A stretch of 64,000 nucleotides of DNA from Neolewinella maritima (GTDB lineage Bacteria > Bacteroidota > Bacteroidia > Chitinophagales > Saprospiraceae): positions 1,798,001-1,862,000 of the forward strand of contig NZ_CAKLPZ010000001.1 of NCBI RefSeq assembly GCF_923081025.1. The letters are read 5' to 3'. A model generated the notes under the pieces. The model saw nothing but the letters and a program-made list of their open reading frames with translations, was not told the origin of the DNA and did no database searches. The stretch's first letter is position 1. Each line of letters opens with the position of its first letter. Of the stretch, positions 8,073 to 18,381 are shown piece by piece. The position numbers and the translations under genes are program-made.

Positions 8073-10310
8073 CTAGGCCTCCAGGATCATCGCCAGGGTA
8101 TCGTTGTGTCGCATAGTCCACGCCATAAGGTCTCCCCAGTCCTCACCATCCACCGTTAGGTCGTTGCCTTCTACCCTACCCAATACACGGAAGCCGACGC
8201 CGTGCTCGCGCAATACGTCTTCCAGTCCGGCGGTCTGTGCTTCGTCCGCGGTCAGCACTACCCTACCCTGCGCTTCTCCGAAGAGGTAGGCGTCTTTGCG
8301 GAGAGCATCATCGGTTTCCACCGTAAAGCCGTGTCCTCCCGCGATGGCAGACTCACACAGGGTTTGGAACAATCCGCCGTCGCTCACGTCGTGTGCACTT
8401 TTGACGTGCTGCCCCCGGATCGACGCCAGAATGGCACCGTGCAGTTTTAGCTCCTGCTGTAGATCGAAGTAAGGAACCGTACTGTATTCCACGCCATGAA
8501 TAGTGCGCAGGTACTCCGATGAGCCCAGATCGTCGTGGCTGTCACCGACCAGGTAGATCACATCATTCTGATCTTTGAAGTCCAGCGACATCGTATGCTT
8601 GACGTGATCCACCAAGCCCAGCATGCCGATGGTGGGTGTAGGATAGACCGGCTCAGTACGCCCGTCCTCATACTGCGACTGATTGTAGAAACTCACGTTA
8701 CCTCCCGTCACGGGAGTATTAAACGCCCGGCACGCTTCACCCATCCCCTTGATGGCACCCGTAAACTGGTAGAATGCCTCTGGATTGTATGGGTTACCGA
8801 AGTTGAGGCAGTTGGTGATCGCCACCGGCTCGCCACCGGAGCAGACGATATTCCGGGCTGCTTCAGCCACGGCGATCATGGTACCTACGTAGGGATCGGC
8901 ATACACGTAAGCGGAGTTACAATCTGTGGTCACTGCCAGGACCTTATCGGTACCCTTCACGCGTACCAGTGCGGCATCAGAAGGCCGCGTTTCGGTCATA
9001 CTATTGGTGCGCACGGTACCGTCGTACTGGTCGGTCACCCAGTTTTTTGACACCAGACTGGGTGCCTTGAAGAGGGTTTCGGCGACGGAGCGCAGGTGCG
9101 AAGGCTCTTCTACGGAGGCAATGTCGAATGCCTCAACTTTGTCCAAATAAGCAGGTCGCTTGCTCTCTCTTTCATACACCGGTGCTCCCCCACCCAGTAC
9201 GAGTGGTTCGGCCGGTACATCTGCAACGACCTCGCCGCCTGCTACAAATTCCAGTCGCCCCGTATCGGTTACCTCTCCGATCTGCTCGCACTCCAGGTCC
9301 CACTTATCGAATACGGCTAGCAGGTCTGCTTCACGGCCCTTCGTACAGACGATCAGCATCCGCTCCTGGCTTTCACTAAGCAGGATCTCCCAGGGCTTCA
9401 TGTCAGCCTGACGTGTCGGCACCCGATCCAGATCGATGCGCATACCCGTACCGGATTTGGCGCTCATCTCCGAGGTGGAGCAGGTGATGCCCGCTGCACC
9501 CATATCCTGCATACCGACCACCGCTCCGGTAGCGATCACCTCCAGACTTGCCTCCAGCAGTAGTTTTTCCTGAAAGGGATCACCGACCTGCACGGCCGGT
9601 AGGTCATCCGCGCTGTCCTCGGTCAGGTCGGCTGAGGCGAAGGTCGCACCGTGGATACCATCCTTTCCGGTAGCGGAACCGACGATGAAGACGGGGTTGC
9701 CCGGTCCGTCCGCGGAGGCCGATACGGTCTCGCCCACCTTGACGGTACCTACCGACATCGCATTGACCAGAATGTTCTGGTTGTAGCTGGGGTGGAAGTA
9801 TACCTCACCGCCTACCACCGGTACGCCGAAACAGTTGCCGTAATCTCCGATACCCTTCACCACGCCGGCCACGAGATGCTTGGTGTGCGGTAATTGCGGG
9901 TCACCAAAGCGAAGGCTATTTAAAGCGGCGATGGGCCGTGCCCCCATGGTAAATATGTCCCGGTGAATGCCCCCGACGCCGGTGGCGGCACCCTGGTAAG
10001 GCTCAATGGCTGAGGGATGATTGTGGCTTTCGATCTTGAAGGCGCAGGCTAGCCCTTCGCCGATGTCGACCAGCCCCGCGTTCTCCTCACCGGCACCTAC
10101 GAGCAGCCGCTCTCCGTCGCGGGGCAGGGTTTTAAGCCACATGATGGAGTTCTTGTACGAACAGTGCTCCGACCACATGACCGAGAAAATACTCAGCTCG
10201 TTGAAGTTGGGCGTACGCCCCATGATGTCGACGATCTTTGCGTATTCCTCGGAGGTCAGTCCGAGTTGCTTTGCTACGTCTACGTCTACTGCGGTGCTTG
10301 CCGTGGCCAT
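8073..10310 (-). CDS. purL: Phosphoribosylformylglycinamidine synthase subunit PurL
   Basis: The ATP-dependent amidotransferase synthetase subunit of purine biosynthesis, converting FGAR to FGAM with ammonia from PurQ. The 745-residue length matches the small (Bacillus-type) PurL that needs separate PurQ and PurS. Visible motifs include MWSEHCSYKNS near residue 45, GIGDYGNCFGVPVVGGE, MGAAGITCSTSEM, CLNFGNPYNPE and HDVSDGGLFQTLCES. The open frame continues upstream to 10706 through the antisense of groES; that part is spurious, and the ATG at 10310 gives the standard N-terminus (LGLTSEEYAKIVDIMGR). Confidence 0.96.
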   Translation of the reverse strand: MATASTAVDVDVAKQLGLTSEEYAKIVDIMGRTPNFNELSIFSVMWSEHCSYKNSIMWLKTLPRDGERLLVGAGEENAGLVDIGEGLACAFKIESHNHPSAIEPYQGAATGVGGIHRDIFTMGARPIAALNSLRFGDPQLPHTKHLVAGVVKGIGDYGNCFGVPVVGGEVYFHPSYNQNILVNAMSVGTVKVGETVSASADGPGNPVFIVGSATGKDGIHGATFASADLTEDSADDLPAVQVGDPFQEKLLLEASLEVIATGAVVGMQDMGAAGITCSTSEMSAKSGTGMRIDLDRVPTRQADMKPWEILLSESQERMLIVCTKGREADLLAVFDKWDLECEQIGEVTDTGRLEFVAGGEVVADVPAEPLVLGGGAPVYERESKRPAYLDKVEAFDIASVEEPSHLRSVAETLFKAPSLVSKNWVTDQYDGTVRTNSMTETRPSDAALVRVKGTDKVLAVTTDCNSAYVYADPYVGTMIAVAEAARNIVCSGGEPVAITNCLNFGNPYNPEAFYQFTGAIKGMGEACRAFNTPVTGGNVSFYNQSQYEDGRTEPVYPTPTIGMLGLVDHVKHTMSLDFKDQNDVIYLVGDSHDDLGSSEYLRTIHGVEYSTVPYFDLQQELKLHGAILASIRGQHVKSAHDVSDGGLFQTLCESAIAGGHGFTVETDDALRKDAYLFGEAQGRVVLTADEAQTAGLEDVLREHGVGFRVLGRVEGNDLTVDGEDWGDLMAWTMRHNDTLAMILEA

Positions 10311-10331
10311 GGGCGGGGGGTTAGTGAGGGG

Positions 10332-10339
10332 CAAAAGTA
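10332..10339 (-). promoter_or_regulatory. -7 promoter box of purL
   Basis: Read on the minus strand this is TACTTTTG, an exact TAnnTTTG match 21 nt before the purL ATG. No convincing -33 TTG lies at 17-20 bp. Confidence 0.5.
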
Positions 10340-10433
10340 GCTCACGGTGCTGACACGCCCGCACCGGTCCGCCTGTCCGTTGTCTGACATTTTGACCGCC
10401 CGCCCCCCATGGCACAGTCTTCGTACCGCACAG

Positions 10434-10463
10434 CCTGACACCTGGCCCCGTCCGGGTGTCAGG
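10434..10463. promoter_or_regulatory. Inverted repeat upstream of groES, candidate heat-shock operator or leader hairpin
   Basis: Perfect 9-bp arms CCTGACACC (10434-10442) and GGTGTCAGG (10455-10463) flank a 12-nt loop; a G-T pair and two G-C pairs can extend the stem inward. It ends 33 bp before the groES ATG. It is not followed by a T-run and purL points away, so it is not a terminator. The arms differ from the CIRCE element (TTAGCACTC/GAGTGCTAA), although placement and geometry are similar. Confidence 0.5.
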
Positions 10464-10496
10464 AACAACATAATTTTTAACCAAACCATATCCTAT

Positions 10497-10760
10497 ATGA
10501 AGCCGATCAACGATCGCGTAGTGGTGAAGCCCGCGCCCGCCGAAGAAAAAACTGCCGGTGGCATCATCGTCCCCGACACCGCTAAAGAGAAGCCCCAACG
10601 TGGCGAAGTCATCGCCGTGGGCCCCGGAAAGGAAGGCAACGCAATGACTGTCTCGACCGGAGATATCGTACTCTACGGCAAGTATGCCGGACAAGAACTC
10701 AAGCACGAAGGGCAGGATCTGCTCATCATGCGGGAAGACGACATCCTGATTATTCTATAG
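10497..10760 (+). CDS. groES: Co-chaperonin GroES
   Basis: An 87-residue GroES/Cpn10, the seven-fold lid that caps GroEL during ATP-driven folding. The sequence covers the family from the N-terminal [11 protein letters not shown] through the mobile-loop region ([18 protein letters not shown]) to [13 protein letters not shown]. The frame extends further upstream, but the ATG at 10497 gives the canonical start. It is followed after 54 bp by groEL on the same strand, forming the usual operon. The inverted repeat at 10434-10463 lies in its leader. Confidence 0.97.
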   Translation: MKPINDRVVVKPAPAEEKTAGGIIVPDTAKEKPQRGEVIAVGPGKEGNAMTVSTGDIVLYGKYAGQELKHEGQDLLIMREDDILIIL

Positions 10761-12461
<1,701 letters not shown>

Positions 12462-12488
12462 GCTACCCCCCCTAGCACATTATACTGG

Positions 12489-12518
12489 AGCCCCGGCCGA
12501 GTCTACTTGGTCGGGGCT
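12489..12518 (+). terminator. Rho-independent terminator of groES-groEL
   Basis: AGCCCCGGCC and GGTCGGGGCT pair over 10 bp with one G-T pair around a 10-nt loop, followed by TCTTAT, 27 bp after the groEL stop. Confidence 0.8.
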
Positions 12519-12582
12519 TCTTATGTCCGGCGCAAAGTCCGGCCAACGTTAAACCAAGCAGCACACCACCTATTTACACCAC

Positions 12583-13083
12583 ATGGAATTGCAAGAAGGA
12601 AAGGATAAATTCATCGAGGCCTGGGGCACGCTCGGTAGTTCGTGGGGGGTGACCCGCACGATGGCACAGATCCATGCCCTGCTGCTGGTCACCGATGAGC
12701 CCCTTAGTGCAGATGACATCATGGAGTTATTGCAGATCAGCCGCGGCAACGTAAATACGACCACCCGGATGCTGCTGGACTGGGGCCTGGCCCACAAGAA
12801 GCTAGTATACGGAGAGCGCAAGGAGTTCTTCGTGGCGGAGAAGGATATGTCTAAAGTGGTCAAGAACATCATCATTGCCCGCAAGAAGCGGGAACTGGAA
12901 CCCATGCTGATGCTCCTCGACGACCTGACCGGCGTAGAAGGGGACGGACCGGATGCTCAGGAGTTCCGCAGCGTCATCAAGGACCTTAAACTGTACAGTC
13001 ATAAGGCGGATTCCGCCCTGGCTGCACTAGTAAAGGTGGACTCTAATTGGTTCTTTTCGTCCTTCCTTACCATGATAAAGTAG
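12583..13083 (+). CDS. GbsR/MarR-family transcriptional regulator
   Basis: A 166-residue winged-helix DNA-binding protein. The opening (FIEAWGTLGSSWGVTRTMAQIHALLLV) and the helix-turn-helix (LSADDIMELLQISRGNVNTTTRMLLDWGL) fit the GbsR branch of the MarR superfamily; the wing is YGERKEFFVAEKD. The C-terminal helices probably dimerise. GbsR-like regulators respond to osmolytes such as choline in Bacillus, but no transport or betaine gene is adjacent, so the effector here is unknown. Its own terminator is not evident; ubiX starts 108 bp downstream. Confidence 0.88.
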   Translation: MELQEGKDKFIEAWGTLGSSWGVTRTMAQIHALLLVTDEPLSADDIMELLQISRGNVNTTTRMLLDWGLAHKKLVYGERKEFFVAEKDMSKVVKNIIIARKKRELEPMLMLLDDLTGVEGDGPDAQEFRSVIKDLKLYSHKADSALAALVKVDSNWFFSSFLTMIK

Positions 13084-13191
13084 CCCGTCACTACCCTGCA
13101 CCCGCGGCTCCGCCCAATTGCTGCAGCGGTGACTGTAGCAGGCACACGCAACCTACCCTATCGGCCTGCGTTAGCCGAGCAAAGAAAGAGA

Positions 13192-13782
13192 ATGTCAGCC
13201 AAGAAAATAGTCGTCGCGGTCGGAGGAAGTAGCGGATCGCTGTACGCTAAGGTGTTATTCGACCGTCTCCAGCAGTTAGATGCATACTGGGAAAATGTTG
13301 GAGTAGTAATTACGGAGAACGGGAAGTACAACTGGGAATTTGAGCTCGGGGGTTCGGATTGGCAGAGCTACCCATTCGATTACTACGGTCAGCGAGACTT
13401 TTCGGCGCCCTTTGCCTCGGGTAGTGCGCAGTACGGTACAATGATCGTGTGCCCTTGCAGCATGGGACTCATGGCGCGTATCGCATCCGGTATCTCCAAC
13501 GATCTGATCACAAGGGCGGCTGACGTGATCGTGAAGGAGCGTCGTAAACTGATCGTGGTGCCCCGGGAAGCCCCTTACAGCCTGATCCATTTGCGTAACA
13601 TGACCGCGATTACGGAAGCAGGGGGCATTATCTGTCCCGCCGTGCCTTCTTTCTACTCCGGTGCCGCCACGGCCGAAGATATCGTGCGCACCGTGGTCGA
13701 TCGCGTCCTCGACCTCGCCGGCTTTGAGTTACCCGACACCTACCGTTGGGGAGAAACCGAGGCACTGGACGCTATGGAGTAG
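13192..13782 (+). CDS. ubiX: UbiX-family flavin prenyltransferase
   Basis: A 196-residue homolog of UbiX/Pad1, which attaches a dimethylallyl group to FMN to make the prenyl-FMN cofactor of UbiD decarboxylases. Visible motifs: GGSSGSLYA near the N-terminus for FMN phosphate, CPCSMGLMARIASGISNDLITRAADV in the middle, and the PREAPYSLIHLRNM block near residue 125. The frame opens earlier, but the ATG at 13192, preceded by AAAGAAAGAGA, gives the standard start. In menaquinone-making Bacteroidota a UbiX/UbiD pair is often assigned to quinone biosynthesis; no ubiD is seen in this window. Confidence 0.9.
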   Translation: MSAKKIVVAVGGSSGSLYAKVLFDRLQQLDAYWENVGVVITENGKYNWEFELGGSDWQSYPFDYYGQRDFSAPFASGSAQYGTMIVCPCSMGLMARIASGISNDLITRAADVIVKERRKLIVVPREAPYSLIHLRNMTAITEAGGIICPAVPSFYSGAATAEDIVRTVVDRVLDLAGFELPDTYRWGETEALDAME

Positions 13783-13830
13783 AGGCTACGTGATTTTGGC
13801 TCACCTTTGCGGTCGAAACTACCCTACCCT

Positions 13831-15003
13831 ATGTCAGACCTCACGCTAGCCTTCCCTACCCTTGCCGGACTCGAAGAGGTGCTCGCCGATGAGTTGACCG
13901 ACCTGGGCCTGACCGATGTGGAGATTGGTCGCCGGGTAGTCACCGGCACGGGCGATCTGGCGCTCGTGTACCGGGCGAACCTGGAACTGCGTACAGCACT
14001 GCGGGTCCTTATAAATATCGACGCCTTTCGGGTAGATCGTGAGCAGGAGCTGTATGACCGCCTGCGAGCCACCAATTGGCGGCAGTACCTGATGCCGGAG
14101 GGCAGTCTGTACATCAGCGTAGTAGACCCGGGCGCCTGGTTTCGCAATACCCACTACATCGCCCAGCTGGCTAAGGACGCCATCGTCGATCAGTTCCGCG
14201 ACAAGTATCAGACACGGCCGTCGGTGGACAAGGGAAATCCGGATCTGTCCATCCACCTACGGATCAGCGGGGACGGTAACGTCGACCTAAGCGTTGATAC
14301 CTCCGGAGACGGTCTGCACCGCAGGGGCTACCGCCGCCGTACGGGGGAAGCGCCCATCAACGAAGTGCTGGCCGCCGGCATGCTGCGGATAGCGGGGTAT
14401 TCCGGTGAGCAGCCACTCGTGGATCCCATGTGCGGCTCGGGTACCATCCTGGCCGAAGCCACAATGATCGCTACGAACCGCCCGCCCGGTATGAACCGCG
14501 CTTTCGGATTCCAACGGTGGCCAGATTTCGACGAAGCGCAGTGGGACAGTATCCGCAAGGCCGCGAGCGACCGGATCCAAACGGCGCAACATCCCATACT
14601 TGGGGCTGATATTGATGACTCAGCTATTGCCATCGCCAGAGATACCCTGGAGCGGGCCGGGGTACTAGCTACCGTGGAACTACGTACCTCACCCTTTGCC
14701 GAACTGCAGCCCCTTCCCGTAGATGAGACCGTAAGCGGCCTACTCATCACCAATCCACCCTACGAGATGCGCATGCAGACTGGTGATATCGTCGCGTTTT
14801 ACACCGCGATCGGAGACACCCTTAAACAGCAGTGGGCGGGCTACACGGCCTGGCTGATCAGCGCCAACGCTCAGGCGGTCAAACGCGTAGGACTACGTAC
14901 GAGTCGGAAAGTGCCACTGATGAACGGACCGGTCGAAGCGCGATTTTGCAAGTACGAACTGTACCTGGGTACGCGTCAGCAGAAGTCTAGCGCGACGGAC
15001 TAA
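13831..15003 (+). CDS. THUMP-domain class I SAM-dependent RNA methyltransferase (RlmL-type)
   Basis: A 390-residue protein of COG0116. Residues about 1-165 are the N-terminal ferredoxin-like/THUMP RNA-binding region; residues about 165-385 hold the Rossmann methyltransferase with DPMCGSGTILAEA (SAM motif I) and the catalytic NPPYEMRM near 310. In E. coli the corresponding half of RlmKL makes m2G2445 in 23S rRNA, so an rRNA guanine-N2 role is likely but not proven. The ATG at 13831 is preferred over an upstream in-frame codon at 13807. CACCTTTG (one mismatch to TAnnTTTG) lies 21 nt before the start. It converges on mnmA with a 4-bp overlap. Confidence 0.87.
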   Translation: MSDLTLAFPTLAGLEEVLADELTDLGLTDVEIGRRVVTGTGDLALVYRANLELRTALRVLINIDAFRVDREQELYDRLRATNWRQYLMPEGSLYISVVDPGAWFRNTHYIAQLAKDAIVDQFRDKYQTRPSVDKGNPDLSIHLRISGDGNVDLSVDTSGDGLHRRGYRRRTGEAPINEVLAAGMLRIAGYSGEQPLVDPMCGSGTILAEATMIATNRPPGMNRAFGFQRWPDFDEAQWDSIRKAASDRIQTAQHPILGADIDDSAIAIARDTLERAGVLATVELRTSPFAELQPLPVDETVSGLLITNPPYEMRMQTGDIVAFYTAIGDTLKQQWAGYTAWLISANAQAVKRVGLRTSRKVPLMNGPVEARFCKYELYLGTRQQKSSATD

Positions 15004-16103
15004 CGGGAGGCGTGGATCAGTCCGCCACCGACCACGTCGTCCCCTTCGTAGAACACCGCGCTCTGGCCCGGCGCTACCCCACGCACCTCGGCGAAGAAGT
15101 CGACCGCCATCCGGCCCGGAGCGATCTGCTCGACCAGACTGAGGGTGCCGCTGTCCTTGTAGCGCACTTTGGTGAGTAGTTCCATGCCTTCGGCGGGCAA
15201 GTCGGCGTATTTCTGTAGGGTGGCACCGCCAACCATCATACCGTTCTTGACCAGCTCATCTACCGCACCCAGGGTGACGGTATTGGTGGCGGCGTCAATT
15301 TTGGTGACATACATGGGCTGACCGAACGCCTGCCCCAGGCCCTTACGCTGACCGATGGTATAGAAGGGGTAACCGTCATGCGTACCCATGACGCGGCCGC
15401 TGGTGTCGACGAACTGTCCACCGGCTACCTGCTGCTCCAGTTCCGGCAGTCGCCGCTTCAGGAAGCCGCGGTAGTCGTTGTCCGGCACGAAGCAAATCTC
15501 GAAGCTTTCGGCCTTCTTGCTCAGCTCTTCGTAGCCGAAGTCGTAGGCCAATTGCCGCACTTCGGGCTTGGTCATATGGCCGAGGGGGAAGCGGCTACGG
15601 GCCATACATTCCTGGCTCAGTCCCCAGAGGACATAGCTCTGATCCTTCTTGTCATCGGCACTCTTGCGCACGTGCCAGCGGCCGGTATTGGTCTGGCGCA
15701 GTTGGGCGTAGTGGCCGGTGGCGATGAACTCACAGTCCATGGCATCGGCCCGCTTGAGCAGGGCACTCCACTTAATGTGCGTATTGCAGAGGACGCAGGG
15801 GTTGGGGGTGCGCCCGGCCATGTACTCATCGACAAAATTATCGATGACGTGATCGCCGAATTCTTCGCGAATATCGATGATGAAATGGGGGAAGCCCATC
15901 TCTACCGCTACGGAGCGGGCGTCGTTGATGGAGTCCAGACTGCAGCAGCCGGTTTCCTTCTTGTTACCGCCGGAGTTGGCGTAATCCCACGTTTTCATAG
16001 TGATACCGACCACTTCGTAGCCCTGCTCGTGCAGGATCATGGCCGTTACCGTGCTATCGATGCCGCCGCTCATGGCGACCAGCACGCGTCCTAGTTTGCT
16101 CAT
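15000..16103 (-). CDS. mnmA: tRNA-specific 2-thiouridylase MnmA
   Basis: A 367-residue ATP-dependent thiolase that makes the 2-thio group of s2U34 in Lys, Glu and Gln tRNAs. The PP-loop SGGIDS lies near residue 13, the first catalytic cysteine in NPCVLC near 105, and the second in SFEICFVPD near 200; the C-terminal beta domain ends GGGLIHASR. A second ATG three codons upstream (16112) is possible. It is convergent with the RNA methyltransferase (stops share CTAA) and divergent from the C39 exporter, with 79 bp between the starts. Two RNA-modification genes side by side may be chance. Confidence 0.95.
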   Translation of the reverse strand: MSKLGRVLVAMSGGIDSTVTAMILHEQGYEVVGITMKTWDYANSGGNKKETGCCSLDSINDARSVAVEMGFPHFIIDIREEFGDHVIDNFVDEYMAGRTPNPCVLCNTHIKWSALLKRADAMDCEFIATGHYAQLRQTNTGRWHVRKSADDKKDQSYVLWGLSQECMARSRFPLGHMTKPEVRQLAYDFGYEELSKKAESFEICFVPDNDYRGFLKRRLPELEQQVAGGQFVDTSGRVMGTHDGYPFYTIGQRKGLGQAFGQPMYVTKIDAATNTVTLGAVDELVKNGMMVGGATLQKYADLPAEGMELLTKVRYKDSGTLSLVEQIAPGRMAVDFFAEVRGVAPGQSAVFYEGDDVVGGGLIHASR

Positions 16104-16182
16104 ACTGTACATTTTCGCACGGGTTAAAGGGCCCGGCCAAAATAAAGGAGCAAGTGTAACGGTCTTATCTTCACCAAAGTTT

Positions 16183-18381
16183 ATGCGCGGACATACCTAC
16201 TACCAACAGTTCGAGGAGATGGACTGCGGGGCGGCCTGCCTACGCATGGTAGCCAAATACCACGGGCGGGAGTTCGGCCTGGAGCAGCTGCGTGAGCGTA
16301 CCCGGATCAGTCGTGAAGGAGCCAGCCTGCTCGGCATCAGCGAAGGAGCCGAGAGTATCGGCCTTCAAACACTTGCACTCACCGTCGGCCTGCCGCAGCT
16401 GGAGCAGGAAGTCCCCCTACCCTGCATCCTGCCCTGGCGGGAGGATCACTTCGTCGTACTAGAGGATGTGACGGCTGGTAATTTTACCTTAGCCGATCCC
16501 GACCCCTCCGTGGGCCGGGTCACCCTGGGCCGTCTGGCCTTTCTAGAGGGCTGGTCGCACGGGCTCACGGATGCCGGCACCTTCGCCGGACGCGCCCTGG
16601 TACTGGAACCTACGCCGCGCTTTTCGGCCCCTTCCGACGAGCCATCGTCGCCGGGTAGCCTGCGCTACGTCTGGCAGTATATCCGGCAGTACCGCAGCCT
16701 GACCCTCAACCTGGGGCTCGGCTTAGTACTGGCGCTGGTACTGTCCGTCATATTTCCATTCCTACTGCGGAACCTGATCGACCAGGGTATCGTGCTCAAC
16801 GATCCCAACCTGATCGTCCTGATCGTAGTGGCGCAGGGTGTGCTGCTGCTGACTATGACGATCCTCACCGCTCTGCGCCGCTACGTGCTGGTACATGTCG
16901 GCGGACGAATCACCATCAGTCTGGTCAGCGATTACCTCACCAAGCTCGTACGGCTACCGATGGCCTTTTACGACAGCCGCAGCCGGGGCGATCTGTTCCA
17001 GCGCCTGCAGGACCACCGCCGCGTGGAGGAATTTCTTACCGGGGGCTCCCTACCCCGGGTCTTCAGTTTAGTTAGCTTCCTGGCCTTTGCTACCGTCCTG
17101 CTACTGTGGAATGCAACCATCTTCGCCCTCTTCTTTGTGGGCACACTGCTACAGTTCGCCTGGGTCATCTACATGCAGGGCCGCAAACAGCAGCTCGACC
17201 GCACCCACTTTGAGCAGTCTGCCGACAACAGTGAGCTACTGATGGAGATCATCGACGGCATGGCGGAGATCAAGCAGCATAACGCAGGTCAGCAGCGCCG
17301 CTGGGCCTGGGAGCGGCAGCGGGCAGCGCTGTACCAAACTACGGTAGCGCTCAATAAGCTCGAGCAGTACCAGCGTACGGTCGGCTCCCTAGTCAACCAG
17401 GCTAAAAACCTCTGCATCACCCTGCTAGCCGCCATGCTTGTACTGCGCGGAGAGCTTTCAATCGGCTCCCTGGTGGCGATCCACTACATCCTCGCTCAGC
17501 TCAGCAGTCCGATCGATGAACTGGGTGAGCTGGTTACGGCCTACCAGGAGAATAAAGTGGGCCTGGAGCGTATCCAGGAGATTCACCTAAAGGCAGACGA
17601 ACAGACTAGCGACGCCGATAAGCTACGGGTCATTCCCGAGGGGGGGCAGATCGTACTGGACGGAATAAGCTTCCGGTACCGGGTACCGAATGCTCCGGCC
17701 GTGCTGCATCAGCTTTCCGCCCGCCTGCCCGTAGGTAAGGTCACCGCCCTGGTGGGTGCATCGGGAAGTGGAAAATCTACCTTGCTCAAGCTCCTCATCG
17801 GTTTTTATCCACCCGGTGAGGGAGAGATCCGCGTAGGTGGCACCAGCCTGGCTAGCCTGGACCGCACCTTCTGGCGCGAAACCGTCGGTATGGTGAGTCA
17901 GGATGGCTACCTGTTCAGTGACAGCATCGCGCGCAACATCGTACTCGGCGACGACCGCATCGATCAGGAACGCCTACTGGAAGTAGCCAAGGTGGCGCAG
18001 ATCGACCGCTTCGTCGAAGGCCTGCCCCAGGGCTATGCGACCAAAATCGGCGCCAGCGGTGTGGGACTTAGTCAGGGACAGCAACAGCGCATATTACTCG
18101 CCCGGGCGATCTACCGCAAGCCTCGCTATCTCTTTCTGGATGAAGCCACCACGGCCCTTGACGCCTTCACGGAAGTCACGCTGATGGATAGCCTGCTGAC
18201 CTATATGGCCGGAGCTACGATTCTATTGGTGACGCACCGGCATACGGTATTCGAGCAGGCCGACCATATCCTGGTGCTAGAGGGTGGACGCATCATCGAG
18301 CGGGGTACGCACCATGACCTGATGCAGGACGGCAGTGCGTACTACCAGCTGGTCCGTAACCAAACCTCCCTCGGAAGGTGA
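16183..18381 (+). CDS. Peptidase-containing ABC transporter (C39 peptidase, membrane and ATPase domains)
   Basis: A 732-residue bacteriocin-type exporter that cleaves a double-glycine leader and exports the peptide. The N-terminal C39 cysteine protease has Cys15 in MDCGAAC, His89 in EDHFVVLE and Asp105 in LADPD. Six membrane helices follow between about 165 and 460. The nucleotide-binding domain has Walker A GASGSGKST near 527, signature LSQGQQQR near 629, Walker B YLFLDEA near 650 and an H-loop in LVTHRHT. The frame opens upstream inside mnmA antisense; the ATG at 16183 is the natural start. It overlaps the HlyD gene by 4 bp (GTGA). No precursor peptide gene is visible nearby. Confidence 0.92.
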   Translation: MRGHTYYQQFEEMDCGAACLRMVAKYHGREFGLEQLRERTRISREGASLLGISEGAESIGLQTLALTVGLPQLEQEVPLPCILPWREDHFVVLEDVTAGNFTLADPDPSVGRVTLGRLAFLEGWSHGLTDAGTFAGRALVLEPTPRFSAPSDEPSSPGSLRYVWQYIRQYRSLTLNLGLGLVLALVLSVIFPFLLRNLIDQGIVLNDPNLIVLIVVAQGVLLLTMTILTALRRYVLVHVGGRITISLVSDYLTKLVRLPMAFYDSRSRGDLFQRLQDHRRVEEFLTGGSLPRVFSLVSFLAFATVLLLWNATIFALFFVGTLLQFAWVIYMQGRKQQLDRTHFEQSADNSELLMEIIDGMAEIKQHNAGQQRRWAWERQRAALYQTTVALNKLEQYQRTVGSLVNQAKNLCITLLAAMLVLRGELSIGSLVAIHYILAQLSSPIDELGELVTAYQENKVGLERIQEIHLKADEQTSDADKLRVIPEGGQIVLDGISFRYRVPNAPAVLHQLSARLPVGKVTALVGASGSGKSTLLKLLIGFYPPGEGEIRVGGTSLASLDRTFWRETVGMVSQDGYLFSDSIARNIVLGDDRIDQERLLEVAKVAQIDRFVEGLPQGYATKIGASGVGLSQGQQQRILLARAIYRKPRYLFLDEATTALDAFTEVTLMDSLLTYMAGATILLVTHRHTVFEQADHILVLEGGRIIERGTHHDLMQDGSAYYQLVRNQTSLGR

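Noticed and set aside
8535-9050. 171-residue antisense frame over purL
   Set aside because: Shadow frame with no motif; purL is unambiguous.
10434-10463. CIRCE operator for groESL
   Set aside because: The arms do not match TTAGCACTC/GAGTGCTAA; kept only as an unassigned inverted repeat.
10311-10706. Upstream extension of the purL reading frame
   Set aside because: It runs antisense through groES and adds residues unlike PurL; the ATG at 10310 gives the standard N-terminus.
15378-16094. 238-residue antisense frame over mnmA
   Set aside because: Shadow frame; mnmA motifs are complete on the other strand.
16104-16182. Double-glycine leader peptide gene beside the C39 exporter
   Set aside because: The gap is 79 bp with no short frame carrying a GG or GA leader; none was seen after the HlyD gene either.
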